Of a DNA stretch of 64,000 bases, positions 1-8,295 are shown piece after piece. Both the position numbers and the translations under genes were made by a program. Every line of letters begins with the position of its first letter. Within the stretch, counting starts at the first letter, position 1. Source of the DNA: Pontibacter mucosus (lineage in GTDB: Bacteria > Bacteroidota > Bacteroidia > Cytophagales > Hymenobacteraceae); NCBI RefSeq assembly GCF_003054055.1, contig NZ_QBKI01000004.1, positions 310,001-374,000 of the forward strand. Direction: 5' to 3'. The notes beneath the pieces are model-generated. The model did no database searches, had not been told where the DNA came from, and saw nothing but the letters and a program-made list of their open reading frames with translations.

Positions 1-932
1 ATAAATCCTTTGTCCCGGCCAGCCATCAAATTCTCCGTCCACCGGATTGAACCTATATCAGTAACCGACACAGCTAATTTTACCTTCCTGGCCAGCTCAG
101 CAGAAACACCAATATCGAAGCCGTGCCCTGTGCCAACCGGCGTCAGCTCCTTCCGGATGTCCAGCAGTGTGGACAGCGGATTAGCCGCATAAGCATCGTT
201 ATCGACTGCCAACGTTGGAGAAATCGCACCGTAGGCGTTCACCTGCCCGTTTTTTACGCTAAACTCGCCAAGCGCCAGGCCTTGCACATAGCGGTACCCC
301 AGTCCACCGGAAACAGAGACGCCGGGGAGGTCAGCAATTGTGCGTCCGAAAGCGACGTTCCATTCCTGCAGCCAGGATGCTTTTAGCTCGGTTCCGTCAA
401 AGACATCGGCTACATATACTAATTCATTTTTTCCGGTCTCTTTCGCGATGCCTGCATTTTGTCCTAAAAACAAGAACTCGGAAAAATTCCTGTTAAAGCC
501 CGCATGCCCTAATACGCGCTGCCGGTTGCTGAAGGCAAAGCCTCCAATTTTCGGGAAGTGCACCGAGACGGCAAACGTGTTAAGCTCTCCCCCAAGGTTC
601 AGCACATGGTCTGAGGCAAAAGCCTGGGCATAGCTCTTCCGTTTCGCCAAGCTCTCGCCAGTGTGGTCTGTTTTAGCTCTGAAATCCCGGATAATATCCT
701 TTGAAAAGGCGCCAGAGCTGATTCCAAAGCCTCCTTCCAGAAAAGTGAACGACAACCGATGGCTGCTACGGCCAAGGTTGGCAGGGTTAACGCCTAGGGT
801 CTGGTAGTCGCTGGCAAAGGTATTGATGACACCGCCTCGCCCTGTGGCGCTTGTGTTGCTGTACTCTGTTTGTGCAAATGCGGAAGCAGGAATGGCTAAG
901 CTGAGAAGGGCCAGCATCCAGAAATGTTTCAT
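1..932 (-). CDS. Outer-membrane beta-barrel protein (DUF5723/PorV-like), 3' end outside window
   Basis: Translating the minus strand from the ATG at 932 gives an open frame that runs off the left edge, so about 310 residues are visible and the C-terminus is missing. It begins with a clean signal peptide ending in ASAFAQ, followed by a stretch with LGVNPANLG, a motif typical of PorV/FadL-like barrels of Bacteroidota, where an N-terminal hatch precedes the barrel. The rest alternates polar and aromatic residues with many Gly and Ser (for example VSGGLGYRYVQG), as in beta strands. The likely location is the outer membrane. The substrate is unknown. The family assignment rests on motif memory only; the barrel nature is fairly sure, the DUF number less so. 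Confidence 0.7.
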   Translation of the reverse strand, partial: MKHFWMLALLSLAIPASAFAQTEYSNTSATGRGGVINTFASDYQTLGVNPANLGRSSHRLSFTFLEGGFGISSGAFSKDIIRDFRAKTDHTGESLAKRKSYAQAFASDHVLNLGGELNTFAVSVHFPKIGGFAFSNRQRVLGHAGFNRNFSEFLFLGQNAGIAKETGKNELVYVADVFDGTELKASWLQEWNVAFGRTIADLPGVSVSGGLGYRYVQGLALGEFSVKNGQVNAYGAISPTLAVDNDAYAANPLSTLLDIRKELTPVGTGHGFDIGVSAELARKVKLAVSVTDIGSIRWTENLMAGRDKGF

Positions 933-1135
933 AGATGGGAAACTGGTAAAATTAGAAATATGCAAATCTGTTATAAAGAAAATGTGATTGCAGAACCAAC
1001 CTAAAATTTCCCGGATAGGTTCAGAATCAAGCTAGTAAGTTTTTGCCCCACTCAGACAAACTGCAGCCGGAATAGGCTAATTTATACTTTCTGGCCTATC
1101 ATTCTTCTGAAACTGGCGCAGCAACCTTTAAATAC

Positions 1136-1143
1136 TAACTTTG
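1136..1143 (+). promoter_or_regulatory. Candidate -7 promoter element upstream of meaB
   Basis: TAACTTTG matches the Bacteroidota -7 consensus TAnnTTTG and lies about 37 bases before the proposed TTG start. No clear TTTG -33 box was seen at the expected distance, so support is partial. Confidence 0.4.
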
Positions 1144-1179
1144 TAGAAGAGTATAATCTGCAAACCAAACCTTAGCTCC

Positions 1180-2160
1180 TTGGCCAAACGTTTTAGCTCC
1201 GAGACCTATGTAACAGGCATTTTAGCCGGTGACCGCGTCATGCTCAGCCGTGCCATCACGCTGGTAGAAAGTCGCTTGGCCTCCGACCAGGAACTGGCGC
1301 AGCAGGTCATCAACCAGGTGCTGCCGCATGCCGGCAAGTCCGTGCGGATAGGTATAACCGGTGTGCCGGGTGTAGGCAAGAGCACGTTTATTGAGGCCTT
1401 TGGCAACTACCTAATCAAGGAGCAGGGCAAGAAACTGGCGGTGCTGGCCATAGACCCAACCAGCCAGCGCTCCGGTGGCAGCATCCTTGGCGACAAAACC
1501 CGCATGGACTCGCTGGCTATTAACCCGCAGGCGTTTATCAGGCCATCGCCAGCAGGCAAATCGTTGGGAGGAGTGAGCCGCAGCACCCGTGAAAGCATTA
1601 TACTTTGCGAGGCGGCAGGTTTTGACGCCGTTATTGTGGAGACGGTGGGCGTGGGACAATCGGAGACAGCGGTGCACGCCATGGTAGACTTTTTCCTGCT
1701 ACTGATGCTGGCTGGTGCCGGCGACGAGCTGCAAGGCATAAAGCGCGGCATCATGGAAATGGCCGACGCCATTGCCATTACCAAAGCCGATGGCGAGAAT
1801 GTGGGCAAAGCCAGCGCCGCCCGCGCCGAGTACCAGAGCGCGCTGCACCTTTACCCGCTGGGTGCCTCGGGTTGGTCGCCCAGGGTAAGCACCTGCTCTG
1901 CCCTCCAAAACACCGGCCTCGACACCATCTGGCACACCATCGCCGATTACCTGCAGCTTACCCACAGCAACGGCTACTTCAATAAAAAGCGCCATGACCA
2001 GAACCTGCAGTGGATGTACGAAGCCATCCGCCAGGGCTTAGAAGATAATTTCTACGCGCATGAGCAGGTGAAGCAGCAGCTGCCAGGTATAGCCGAACAG
2101 GTGAAGAGTGGCCAGAAATCTGCCTTTGCCGCCGCAGCGGAGTTGCTGAGGTTGGTATAG
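1180..2160 (+). CDS. meaB: Methylmalonyl-CoA mutase-associated GTPase MeaB (ArgK family)
   Basis: This 326-residue protein has the Walker A motif GVPGVGKST at residues 61-69 and later the family strings AIDPTS, VETVGVGQSE and TKADG (the guanine-binding NKxD variant). MeaB is a G3E-type P-loop GTPase that protects and reloads adenosylcobalamin on methylmalonyl-CoA mutase. The frame opens with a TTG at 1180; the next ATG is at 1240, but the conserved family N-terminus (GILAGDR...ITLVES) starts before it, so TTG is preferred. No mutase gene is in the window, but an acyl-CoA carboxylase beta subunit lies at 8838-10466, possibly in the same propionate or branched-chain acyl-CoA pathway. The ArgK name for this family is historical and misleading. 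Confidence 0.93.
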   Translation: MAKRFSSETYVTGILAGDRVMLSRAITLVESRLASDQELAQQVINQVLPHAGKSVRIGITGVPGVGKSTFIEAFGNYLIKEQGKKLAVLAIDPTSQRSGGSILGDKTRMDSLAINPQAFIRPSPAGKSLGGVSRSTRESIILCEAAGFDAVIVETVGVGQSETAVHAMVDFFLLLMLAGAGDELQGIKRGIMEMADAIAITKADGENVGKASAARAEYQSALHLYPLGASGWSPRVSTCSALQNTGLDTIWHTIADYLQLTHSNGYFNKKRHDQNLQWMYEAIRQGLEDNFYAHEQVKQQLPGIAEQVKSGQKSAFAAAAELLRLV

Positions 2161-2306
2161 GGGTTGCTGGCTGATTTTAAAGTATACCACCTCCCTTTAG
2201 AGATTTTCAGTGCCGGGTCCAACCACCCCTGCCCCTTCTTGGCTAAGGAGGGGAGCCTGTTTTTACTGATGCAGAAGTATAGGCTTCATAGCTGCTGTTG
2301 CCGTGC

Positions 2307-2330
2307 GGACAGGTCGCGACCTGTCCCTAC
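2307..2330 (-). repeat. GTAG-type REP palindrome, copy 1
   Basis: GGACAGGTCG/CGACCTGTCC is a perfect 20-bp palindrome. Read on the minus strand it is directly preceded by GTAG, the tetranucleotide that marks REP sequences recognised by RAYT transposases. Identical copies are at 18104, 31974 and 45308. Confidence 0.8.
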
Positions 2331-2819
2331 AAGCATAAACCCACCCCTAAGAGCTGCGCTCGCTAGCTCAAAACTCCCGTTTTGGCTAGTCCACGAGAGG
2401 GGAGTTATCTGTAGGCGATTACACCCCTGTGGTCCCCTCAAGGGGACAGTCTGGTCTTTAATCATTCCCTGTCATCTCGAGCTGCGCGAGAGATCTGGGG
2501 AAATTCTATTCAGATCTCTCCCAAAGGTCGAGATGACAGCAAGGGTAGGAGCTATTGATCCTGTTCCCAGCCTTTGGGTTGAGCGCCTCGAGAGGTTCCG
2601 GTGCCTGAAAGGCGGCCCGAGGCACGAGGGCAGGAAGCGAAAGCAGCGCGATGCCCGAAGGCGAGGCCTCCCGGCCTGGGAGGGAGCCAAGTTGGAGATG
2701 CAACGAGGCGCTTGTGCGAACTATAGGATGAACGGCAGCTAGTAAGAATAGCTTGGTTCAAGTTGCGGAAAGCAGCGGCTATAAAAGTATATACCGGCAA
2801 GTGTAAAAGTATGGCTTAC

Positions 2820-2873
2820 GCGGACTTGGAAGTCCGCAGCAGAAAAATTCCGGACAAGGATGTCCGGAACAGC
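2820..2873 (+). repeat. Paired REP hairpin, copy R1
   Basis: Two hairpins stand side by side. The first is GCGGACTT-GG-AAGTCCGC (8-bp stem), the second TTCCGGACA-AGGA-TGTCCGGAA (9-bp stem). Each is followed by a CAGC-containing tail (CAGCAG, CAGC). The pair also occurs next to the transposase remnant at 63057. Confidence 0.85.
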
Positions 2874-3008
2874 AAATTGACAAGTATAAAAGTATAGCCA
2901 AAGTATAAAGTATGGCTTTTCAAGCCAGCATGGCTACATACTATAAAAACGAAAACAGCCAGCCCATTTCTGAACCAGCTGCTTTCAAATCAATAAGTAA
3001 CTCTTTAA

Positions 3009-3365
3009 TTACCGCGCCTCCTCCAGGCTAACCTTAGCCCACTTGCAAATGCCACCCAGCGGAGGATTAAACTTGTATACGTTCACTTTTACTAACTGCA
3101 CAAACGGAAACCGCTCATACACCCTGTCGATGATGCGGTGGCCCAGGTGCTCCAGCAGGCGTGCCGGGGTTTTCATCTCCTCCAGCACCAGCGCGTACAG
3201 CACCTCGTAATTTACCGTCTCGTCCAGGTTATCGGATTCGGCAGCGCGGCGCAGGTCGGTGTTGATGATGAGATCAATGCCATACTTGTTGCCGATCTTC
3301 TGCTCCTCGTCGTAGTAGCCGTGGAAGGCGAAGAACTCCATGCCCTCCAGTGCAATCTGCCCCAT
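3009..3365 (-). CDS. folB: Dihydroneopterin aldolase FolB
   Basis: The 118-residue product has the full FolB pattern: GMEFFAFHGYYDEEQ near the N-terminus (the Glu pair sits where the family binds the pterin), NYEVLY with the conserved Tyr, and the C-terminal VYKFNPPLGG carrying the conserved active-site Lys. FolB converts 7,8-dihydroneopterin to 6-hydroxymethyl-dihydropterin plus glycolaldehyde in folate synthesis, in the cytosol, as an oligomer. The length is normal for the family. It is the last gene of a three-gene minus-strand group with a DivIVA-domain protein (12 bp upstream) and a WD40 protein. folE, which feeds the same pathway, is at 23.8 kb. Confidence 0.93.
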   Translation of the reverse strand: MGQIALEGMEFFAFHGYYDEEQKIGNKYGIDLIINTDLRRAAESDNLDETVNYEVLYALVLEEMKTPARLLEHLGHRIIDRVYERFPFVQLVKVNVYKFNPPLGGICKWAKVSLEEAR

Positions 3366-3377
3366 CTCCCGCGCTTA

Positions 3378-4349
3378 TTAGCCTATCTCGTCGAAGAAGG
3401 AACCGCCGGTGGCAGGCTTTACCGTAGCACCGTTAGGAACAAATGAGTTGCGCGACGGCTCAGTCAGCGGCGGCTGGATCTCTGGTTTATCAGGCTGCAC
3501 CGGCTGAATTTCCGGCACTGGCCGCTCAATATCCGGGGCAGGCACGCGGCCCGGGTAATCCGGCTCTGGCTGCGGTATCTCCGGCGACGGCACGTTCGGC
3601 ACGATAGGCTCAGAAGGGCTTGGCACTTCTGGCTTAGGCTGTGTTACGTCCGGGGCCGGGTCTCCGATGGTGTCTGCTATAATGGCAACGGGTGCGTTGG
3701 CTGCCGTAGACTCTGGCAACTGGTATGTGTTGTTATTTGATGCTTTATCCATATCTCTCAGGTTTCGGAGCAGATCCGAGGCACTTACCTCGGTGTTGGC
3801 TGCTTTTGAGAGAATACTGTGTGTACCGGCTTTAGGTTTTGATCTGGCCTTCTCCGCGTTCTCCAGCGTCTCAGTAGCCAGGTTGCGCAGGTCGCGCACC
3901 AGGTGGTCGAGGTGGTTCTCCATCTGGCGGCACTCCTGGTCGAGCTGTTTTACCTGCTGCTGCATCTCGGCAATCACCTGTGCCGATTGGCGCTGGGCTT
4001 CCTCCAGCATCTGGCGCGCCTCGTTGCGGACACGGGCCATCAGTTCCTCGGCCTTCAGCTCCGACTCGCGGGCCTGCAGCTCAGCGGACTTTTTAGCCTG
4101 CTCCAGAATGCTGTTGCCGGTATCCTCGGCCGTTTTCAAAGTCTTGTATAGCGATGACTCCACCTCGCGCAGCTTCTGGGTTTCGCGGTGGGCGGCTTCC
4201 AGCTTCAGGCGCAGGTCCTTGTTCTCATCCTGCAGCTTCTCCCACTGCTGCGAGAGCGTCAGCAAAAACGCATTTACCTCATCCTTGTCTAGTCCCCTGA
4301 ATGCTTTCTCAAACGTTTTTTGCCTGATCTCTAACGGTGTAATCTTCAT
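3378..4349 (-). CDS. DivIVA-domain coiled-coil protein
   Basis: The first 40 residues (MKITPLEIRQKTFEKAFRG, then GLDKDEVNAFL) are the DivIVA/GpsB membrane-targeting domain. About 150 residues of heptad-rich coiled coil follow (many Glu, Gln, Arg, Lys), and then a Pro-rich tail of about 120 residues with repeated P-E-I-Q-P-like strings ending in SFFDEIG. DivIVA proteins bind curved membrane and recruit partners at poles or septa; their role in Bacteroidota is not well defined. The gene starts 3 bp after the WD40 gene stops and is followed 12 bp later by folB, so the three are probably co-transcribed. The long acidic Pro-rich tail is unlike Gram-positive DivIVA. Confidence 0.85.
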   Translation of the reverse strand: MKITPLEIRQKTFEKAFRGLDKDEVNAFLLTLSQQWEKLQDENKDLRLKLEAAHRETQKLREVESSLYKTLKTAEDTGNSILEQAKKSAELQARESELKAEELMARVRNEARQMLEEAQRQSAQVIAEMQQQVKQLDQECRQMENHLDHLVRDLRNLATETLENAEKARSKPKAGTHSILSKAANTEVSASDLLRNLRDMDKASNNNTYQLPESTAANAPVAIIADTIGDPAPDVTQPKPEVPSPSEPIVPNVPSPEIPQPEPDYPGRVPAPDIERPVPEIQPVQPDKPEIQPPLTEPSRNSFVPNGATVKPATGGSFFDEIG

Positions 4350-4352
4350 AAC

Positions 4353-5273
4353 TCAAAAATTTATATCCCAAACCGAAATGGTGCGGTCATCGCTACACGA
4401 AACTAACTGATTCTGGTGAGCTGACCAAAATAATTTATTTACCGAGGTGCCGTGTCCGGCATGTCGCACTTTATCAATCACTTTCAGCAACTTAAAAGTA
4501 TGGGCATCCCACACCTTTATGGATTTATCCATGCTGCACGTGGCAAAGTAATCGCCGGTGGGGCTGTAGGTGATGTGGTTGATAGCGTACATGTGCGCTA
4601 TCACGTATCCCTTCTCGGTATAATTCTTTCCGGTGTTCCATACCCGCAGGTGGGCGTCGCGGCCAGCGCTCAGCAGCAGATTCCCGTCCGGTGAGAAGGC
4701 CACAGAAAACACCGAGTTGGTATGGTTTGCCAGCTCATACTTGAGCTCCATGCTCTGGGCGTCGAAGATGCGGATCTTGTGGTCGCTGTAGCCCACGGCA
4801 AGCTCCCGGCTATACTTGTTGTAGGCCAGGCTGCGGGCGCTCTTGTCGGTTTTGCGGATGATGGTATGCAGCTCAAAGGTTTCCAGGTCCAGCACGGCCA
4901 CCCCGCCGCTTCCCAGGCCTACGTATACTTTGCCCTCCTCCGGAACAGCCTGTATGTCAAAGATGGCCACCTTAGGCAGCGGCACCGACTTAAGTATACT
5001 TTTGCTCGCAAGGTCTATCACCTGCACCCCCTCCTGGTTTTGCCCGATAAGCAGCAGGTTCCGCTGCGGCACATGGTGCAGCGCGTATACCGAGGCACTT
5101 ACCCGCGCCACCAATTCGCCGTTTTCAGGAGCCGTAAGATCCCAGGCCACCACCATCCCGTCGCCGGCAGCAGAGAAAAACAGGTGTTCCTCGCCGGCCG
5201 GCACCAGCGTGTACACGCTGTCGCGGTGCCCGGTAAGGGTTGCCAGTTTCGCTACCTGAACTTTACTCGCCAT
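4353..5273 (-). CDS. WD40 repeat protein
   Basis: This is a 306-residue beta-propeller. At least four clear WD40 blades can be read, with GH dipeptides and closing strings such as VVAWDLT, RIFDAQ, LRVWNTG, IKVWDAH and the terminal ISVWDINF; weaker blades lie between them, making about seven in all. There is no signal peptide, so it is probably cytosolic. WD40 propellers are protein-docking platforms; no catalytic motif is seen. It is first in the group with the DivIVA protein and folB and is divergent from the phosphopantetheinyl transferase. Its partner is unknown; the tight spacing suggests the DivIVA-domain protein as a candidate. Confidence 0.9.
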   Translation of the reverse strand: MASKVQVAKLATLTGHRDSVYTLVPAGEEHLFFSAAGDGMVVAWDLTAPENGELVARVSASVYALHHVPQRNLLLIGQNQEGVQVIDLASKSILKSVPLPKVAIFDIQAVPEEGKVYVGLGSGGVAVLDLETFELHTIIRKTDKSARSLAYNKYSRELAVGYSDHKIRIFDAQSMELKYELANHTNSVFSVAFSPDGNLLLSAGRDAHLRVWNTGKNYTEKGYVIAHMYAINHITYSPTGDYFATCSMDKSIKVWDAHTFKLLKVIDKVRHAGHGTSVNKLFWSAHQNQLVSCSDDRTISVWDINF

Positions 5274-5376
5274 AATGTCTGTTTCTGGTGTTAAATAAAT
5301 TTAGCCTAAATTTACGATAATTAACGCGAATGGCCCGGCCATACTTTCCTAACGCCCTGTTTATACTTTATTGCCT

Positions 5377-6018
5377 ATGCCCCTGCTATACTCTAAACAA
5401 CTGAACCCGCACACCCGCCTGGGCATTTGGGAGTTAGCCGAGCCGGCAGAGGAACTAAGGGCAGCCTTGCCAGCGCATGTGGCCGTAGAAGCCGGCCTGG
5501 AGCAGGTGCACCCCAAACGGCAGCGGGAGTGGCTGGCAAGCCGGGCGCTGGCCTACAGGTTGTTGCAGGAGTTCAGCGCGCACCCACTCCAGCTGCTGCG
5601 CAACCAGCACGGCAAACCCTACTTCCCGGATGCAGGCCTGCAGGTATCCATTTCTCACTCCCCCAAACTGGCGGCCGTTATACTTTCCGATAAGTATGAG
5701 GTTGGCATAGATATTGAATTAATATCTGCAAAGGCGTTGCGGGTACAGGACAAGTTTTTGACTGATGCAGAGAAAAGCCATACGTTGGCCGACGAGCAAA
5801 ACACCTGTCTTTACTGGAGCGCGAAGGAAACACTGTACAAACTATACAGCCGTAAGCAATTGATTTTTAAGGACAATCTGGAGGTAAAACCTGCTCCCGA
5901 TCCAAATTTACTGCTGGGCCGTGTGAAAACTGAAAATTTTTCTAAATTGTACCGTATTAACTTCGAGCTGCTCCAAAGCCATGTGCTGACTTACTGCATA
6001 GACGATAGCGCAGCCTGA
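5377..6018 (+). CDS. 4'-phosphopantetheinyl transferase superfamily protein (Sfp-like)
   Basis: The 213-residue protein has the two hallmark motifs of Sfp-type transferases: GIDIE at 110-114 (Mg2+-binding Asp) and WSAKETLYK at 147-155 (catalytic Glu and Lys). Also present is SISHSPKLAA, the family's substrate-binding SHS string. It moves phosphopantetheine from coenzyme A onto a Ser of acyl or peptidyl carrier proteins. A TTG six bases upstream is in frame, but the ATG at 5377 is the simpler start. It is divergent from the WD40 gene and followed 24 bp later by the thioredoxin-fold gene. No carrier protein or synthase is in the window, so the target could be the fatty-acid ACP or a secondary pathway. 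Confidence 0.9.
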   Translation: MPLLYSKQLNPHTRLGIWELAEPAEELRAALPAHVAVEAGLEQVHPKRQREWLASRALAYRLLQEFSAHPLQLLRNQHGKPYFPDAGLQVSISHSPKLAAVILSDKYEVGIDIELISAKALRVQDKFLTDAEKSHTLADEQNTCLYWSAKETLYKLYSRKQLIFKDNLEVKPAPDPNLLLGRVKTENFSKLYRINFELLQSHVLTYCIDDSAA

Positions 6019-6042
6019 TCCCGCCACCTAAACACGAAAGAC

Positions 6043-6618
6043 ATGAAACAGTTATTCACGCTTGCCACTGCCTTATTTGTCTCCGTGGGTGTTTATGCCC
6101 AGGGGTATAAGGTGGGCGACAAAGTAGCCGATTTTACGTTGCAGGGCGCCAACAACCAAAGCGTCACCCTCAGCGAGTTGGCCAACGCCAAAACCGTGGT
6201 GCTGGTGTTTACCAACAACCAATGCCCTTATGCCAAACTTTACGAAAACCGCCTGGTAACCCTGGCCAGCAACTACAGCGCAAAAGGCACACAGTTTATC
6301 TTCATTAACCCCGGTGCCGGCGATGCAGGCGAAACGCTGCAGGACATGGCGAGCCGGAAGTATAGCCCCTACCTGGCCGATGTGGGGCAAAAGGTAAGTA
6401 CCCAGTTCGGAGCCACTAAAACCCCCGAGGTATTTGTGCTGCACAACACTGGCGAAGAATTTATCCTGAAGTATAAAGGTGCTATTGATGACAACCCACA
6501 GATGGAGAGCGGAGTGAAAAACTTTTACCTGCGCAATGTGCTGGACGAGGTGCTGGCAAATCACCCTGTTTCCACCAGCGACAAACGCGCCACCGGCTGT
6601 CTTATCAAGAAATACTAA
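6043..6618 (+). CDS. Exported thioredoxin-fold (AhpC/TSA-like) protein
   Basis: This 191-residue protein starts with a signal peptide (cleavage after VYAQ or just before) and then the redoxin pattern VGDKVADFTLQGANN, a VLVFTNNQCPYAK core and TPEVFVLHNTGE. The core holds one Cys (QCPYAK) instead of CxxC; a second Cys sits near the C-terminus in TGCLIKKY, an arrangement seen in periplasmic redoxins related to peroxiredoxins and alkyl hydroperoxide reductases. It probably acts in the periplasm in thiol reduction or peroxide defence; the exact substrate cannot be read. It is followed by a strong bidirectional terminator shared with the convergent methyltransferase gene. Confidence 0.85.
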   Translation: MKQLFTLATALFVSVGVYAQGYKVGDKVADFTLQGANNQSVTLSELANAKTVVLVFTNNQCPYAKLYENRLVTLASNYSAKGTQFIFINPGAGDAGETLQDMASRKYSPYLADVGQKVSTQFGATKTPEVFVLHNTGEEFILKYKGAIDDNPQMESGVKNFYLRNVLDEVLANHPVSTSDKRATGCLIKKY

Positions 6619-6634
6619 AGTATAGCAGCAGTGT

Positions 6635-6681
6635 AAAACACAGCGGCCGCCCCTGAAGTATAGGGGCGGCCGCTGTGTTTT
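6635..6681. terminator. Bidirectional terminator, 20-bp stem
   Basis: A perfect 20-bp inverted repeat (6635-6654 and 6662-6681, AAAACACAGCGGCCGCCCCT) has A-rich and T-rich ends, so it can serve both convergent genes. The 7-base loop GAAGTAT is part of the AAGTATA word that is over-represented in this window. Confidence 0.9.
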
Positions 6682-6703
6682 AGGTGTTAAAGTATAAACC
6701 GGG

Positions 6704-6790
6704 TTATACTTGCTTGCTGCAGGTTACCAGGAAAAATTTAAGTGCCGGTGCACCGGGCTTGTTTTTCATGGGCTCCTCGATCTCCGTCAC
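6704..6790 (-). other. Stranded C-terminal coding segment of the methyltransferase behind an in-frame TAG
   Basis: In the same frame as the gene at 6791-7336, directly after its TAG (6791-6793), 28 further codons run to a TAA at 6704-6706. They encode a family-like C-terminus (TEIEEPMKNKPGAPALKFFL, then VTCSK). The tail is intact apart from the stop, which argues for one recent point change rather than a natural end. Confidence 0.7.
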
Positions 6791-7336
6791 CTACGCCAAG
6801 CCATACTTCCCAAACTCCTGCTTTACCGAATCTGTATCGTAGAAGAACATCTTCACGCCTTCCATGATCTCAAAGCGACTCCGGCTCACTTGCCTGCCTG
6901 TGCCATAGTTTGGGGATCTCGTTGAGACTGCCGAGAAGACCATGTACCCGCCGGGCCTGAGTTGTTTATAGCAATCGTGAAGCAGCTTTCTTCTCTCCTG
7001 TTGGTTGAGCAGATGGATGAGCGCGTGGCAAAAGATACCGTCATAGAGCACCGCATCGTAGGGCATGTCCGTTACCGAGCCGTGGTGGATTTTTATACTT
7101 TCCCCGTAGTGGTTTTTTGCCAGATTTATTGCCGTTTGGGAAATCTCTATGCCAGTCACGTCCATCCCGTTTTCCCGGAACAACTGCGCGTTTCTGCCAT
7201 ACCCCATCCCGGGAACAAGTATACGCTGGAGCTGCTTTTCCTGGAAAAGATCCTTTGCCACCAACGCGGATTCGCTGGGCTCAAAACCCCACATGGTTTG
7301 CTTCTCCACAAAACTAGACTCCCAGAACTCCGCCAT
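6791..7336 (-). CDS. Class I SAM-dependent methyltransferase, truncated by an in-frame TAG
   Basis: The reading frame gives 181 residues. Motif I, ILVPGMGYGRNAQ (about 38-50), binds S-adenosylmethionine; GIEIS, DMPYDAVLYDGIF and LRPGGYMVFS are the later motifs of the Rossmann-type fold. The substrate is not evident; relatives are tellurite-resistance/small-molecule methyltransferases of the TehB or thiopurine type. The product stops at KYGLA with TAG at 6791-6793, while 28 more codons in the same frame match the usual end of the family. The protein lacks its last beta strands and may be unstable, unless the stop is a sequencing error or is read through. It is convergent with the redoxin gene and follows the SirB1-like gene by 8 bp. 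Confidence 0.8.
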   Translation of the reverse strand: MAEFWESSFVEKQTMWGFEPSESALVAKDLFQEKQLQRILVPGMGYGRNAQLFRENGMDVTGIEISQTAINLAKNHYGESIKIHHGSVTDMPYDAVLYDGIFCHALIHLLNQQERRKLLHDCYKQLRPGGYMVFSAVSTRSPNYGTGRQVSRSRFEIMEGVKMFFYDTDSVKQEFGKYGLA

Positions 7337-7344
7337 CTTCCGGT

Positions 7345-8208
7345 TTATAACGTTTCTCGCTGGTTAGGCTGCTCCTCGTCCGAGATAATTTCCAGCAGCT
7401 TGGTCACTTCGGTGGCCTTCTCCGGATCATCCATTTTCTCGAACGAGAAAGCCAGGTTCCGCAAGGCCCGCTTGATGATGTCGAGGTTGCTGCAGGGCTC
7501 GTAGAAAATATCGACCGGGTTCAGGTTCAGCTGCAGGATGTAGTTGTCGATATCGGCCTTGGAAAGTATAAGCCCCTTGTTGTACACGTTGATGTAAAAC
7601 TGCAGCCCGTTCATTTTATAGGTAAGTATAAACAGGTTGGGCAGGTTAACGCCGTACACGGGCATGTTCAGGCGCTGCGCTAGCGTCATGTAAATAACGC
7701 ACAGGGTCAGCGGGTTACCGCGCTTGCTCTCCAGCACCAGGTGCAGCATAGAGTTAGCCGGCGAATGGAAGTTCTTGGTATTGGCCGAAAAGCGCTTCTC
7801 CCGGAACAGCACGTTGTTCAGCGACTTCACCTGGTCGTAAGGATGCATTTCATCCTTCATCTGCGTCCAGGCGTCAAAGTATAGCTGGTCCATGGTTTTA
7901 GCGATGCCCGCAAAGTCCACATCCGGGTACAGGTAAGAGTTTACCAGAAACATCCCCTCCAGCAGGTTCTCCGCACCAGCGTCCTTCCACTCCAGCAGGC
8001 GCTTTTGCAGCGCATCAAACTGCAGGTTGTGTATCAGGTCCTCTATCTTCTTCTGAAGGCTGGAGTTCAGGGTTTCCTCCCACTCCTCTTCCAAAAAAGG
8101 GATAATCCCCTCGCCTAAATAAGCAATCTGCTTCTCCACATGCGACACTACCTCGAAATCACTATCATCCAACAGTGAGATCAGTGCCTTTATTTCTCCC
8201 TTTGTCAA
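7345..8208 (-). CDS. SirB1-like transglutaminase-fold protein
   Basis: The 287-residue protein has an N-terminal helical part and a transglutaminase-like core: NSMLHLVLESKRGNPLTLCVIYMTLAQRL (about 150-180, split here as NSMLHLVLESKRGNP and LTLCVIYM) followed by PVYGVNLPNLFIL. In the SirB1 family this matches the conserved 'RGxPxxL...vy...a..lG...gvnlP.hf' pattern. The C-terminal part is helical and TPR-like, ending in an acidic tail. No enzymatic role is established for the family. It overlaps nothing and sits 8 bp upstream of the broken methyltransferase. No signal peptide is seen, so it should be cytosolic. Confidence 0.8.
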   Translation of the reverse strand: MTKGEIKALISLLDDSDFEVVSHVEKQIAYLGEGIIPFLEEEWEETLNSSLQKKIEDLIHNLQFDALQKRLLEWKDAGAENLLEGMFLVNSYLYPDVDFAGIAKTMDQLYFDAWTQMKDEMHPYDQVKSLNNVLFREKRFSANTKNFHSPANSMLHLVLESKRGNPLTLCVIYMTLAQRLNMPVYGVNLPNLFILTYKMNGLQFYINVYNKGLILSKADIDNYILQLNLNPVDIFYEPCSNLDIIKRALRNLAFSFEKMDDPEKATEVTKLLEIISDEEQPNQRETL

Positions 8209-8295
8209 AGTAATGCGTAATTATTAATAATTAATGAGCAATGTTCAGGTTCATCACTCAAAAATTGATCCATGAAAATAATGAGCCGTTAGTCT

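Larger units (their letters stand above)
2209..2920 (+). repeat. Composite intergenic repeat, copy A (forward)
   Basis: This non-coding block fills the gap between convergent meaB and folB. In order it holds the left end CCGGGTCCAACC, a C-rich stretch, the GTAG-REP palindrome (2307-2330), a 'cccacccct' module, a GGTCCCCTCAAGGGGACAGT module (about 2431-2452), the CCCAGCCTTTGGGTTGAGCG module (2567), the GATGCCCGAAGGCGAGGCC module (about 2650), a paired REP hairpin (2820-2873) and a run of AAGTATA words. Copy A also has an extra inverted repeat around 2473-2535, GTCATCTCGAGC facing GTCGAGATGAC. The same modules recur in this order near 18.0, 31.9, 45.2, 51.8 and 57.2 kb. Short reading frames inside it are not conserved and look spurious. 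Confidence 0.85.

Noticed and set aside
2164..2742. 192-codon open frame downstream of meaB
   Set aside because: It lies fully within the composite repeat A, its translation shows no domain, and the matching stretch in copies B-F is broken in different places.
2880..2920. AAGTATA words as promoter -10 boxes
   Set aside because: The words occur equally inside genes, in both orientations and in terminator loops, and do not match the TAnnTTTG spacing of Bacteroidota promoters.
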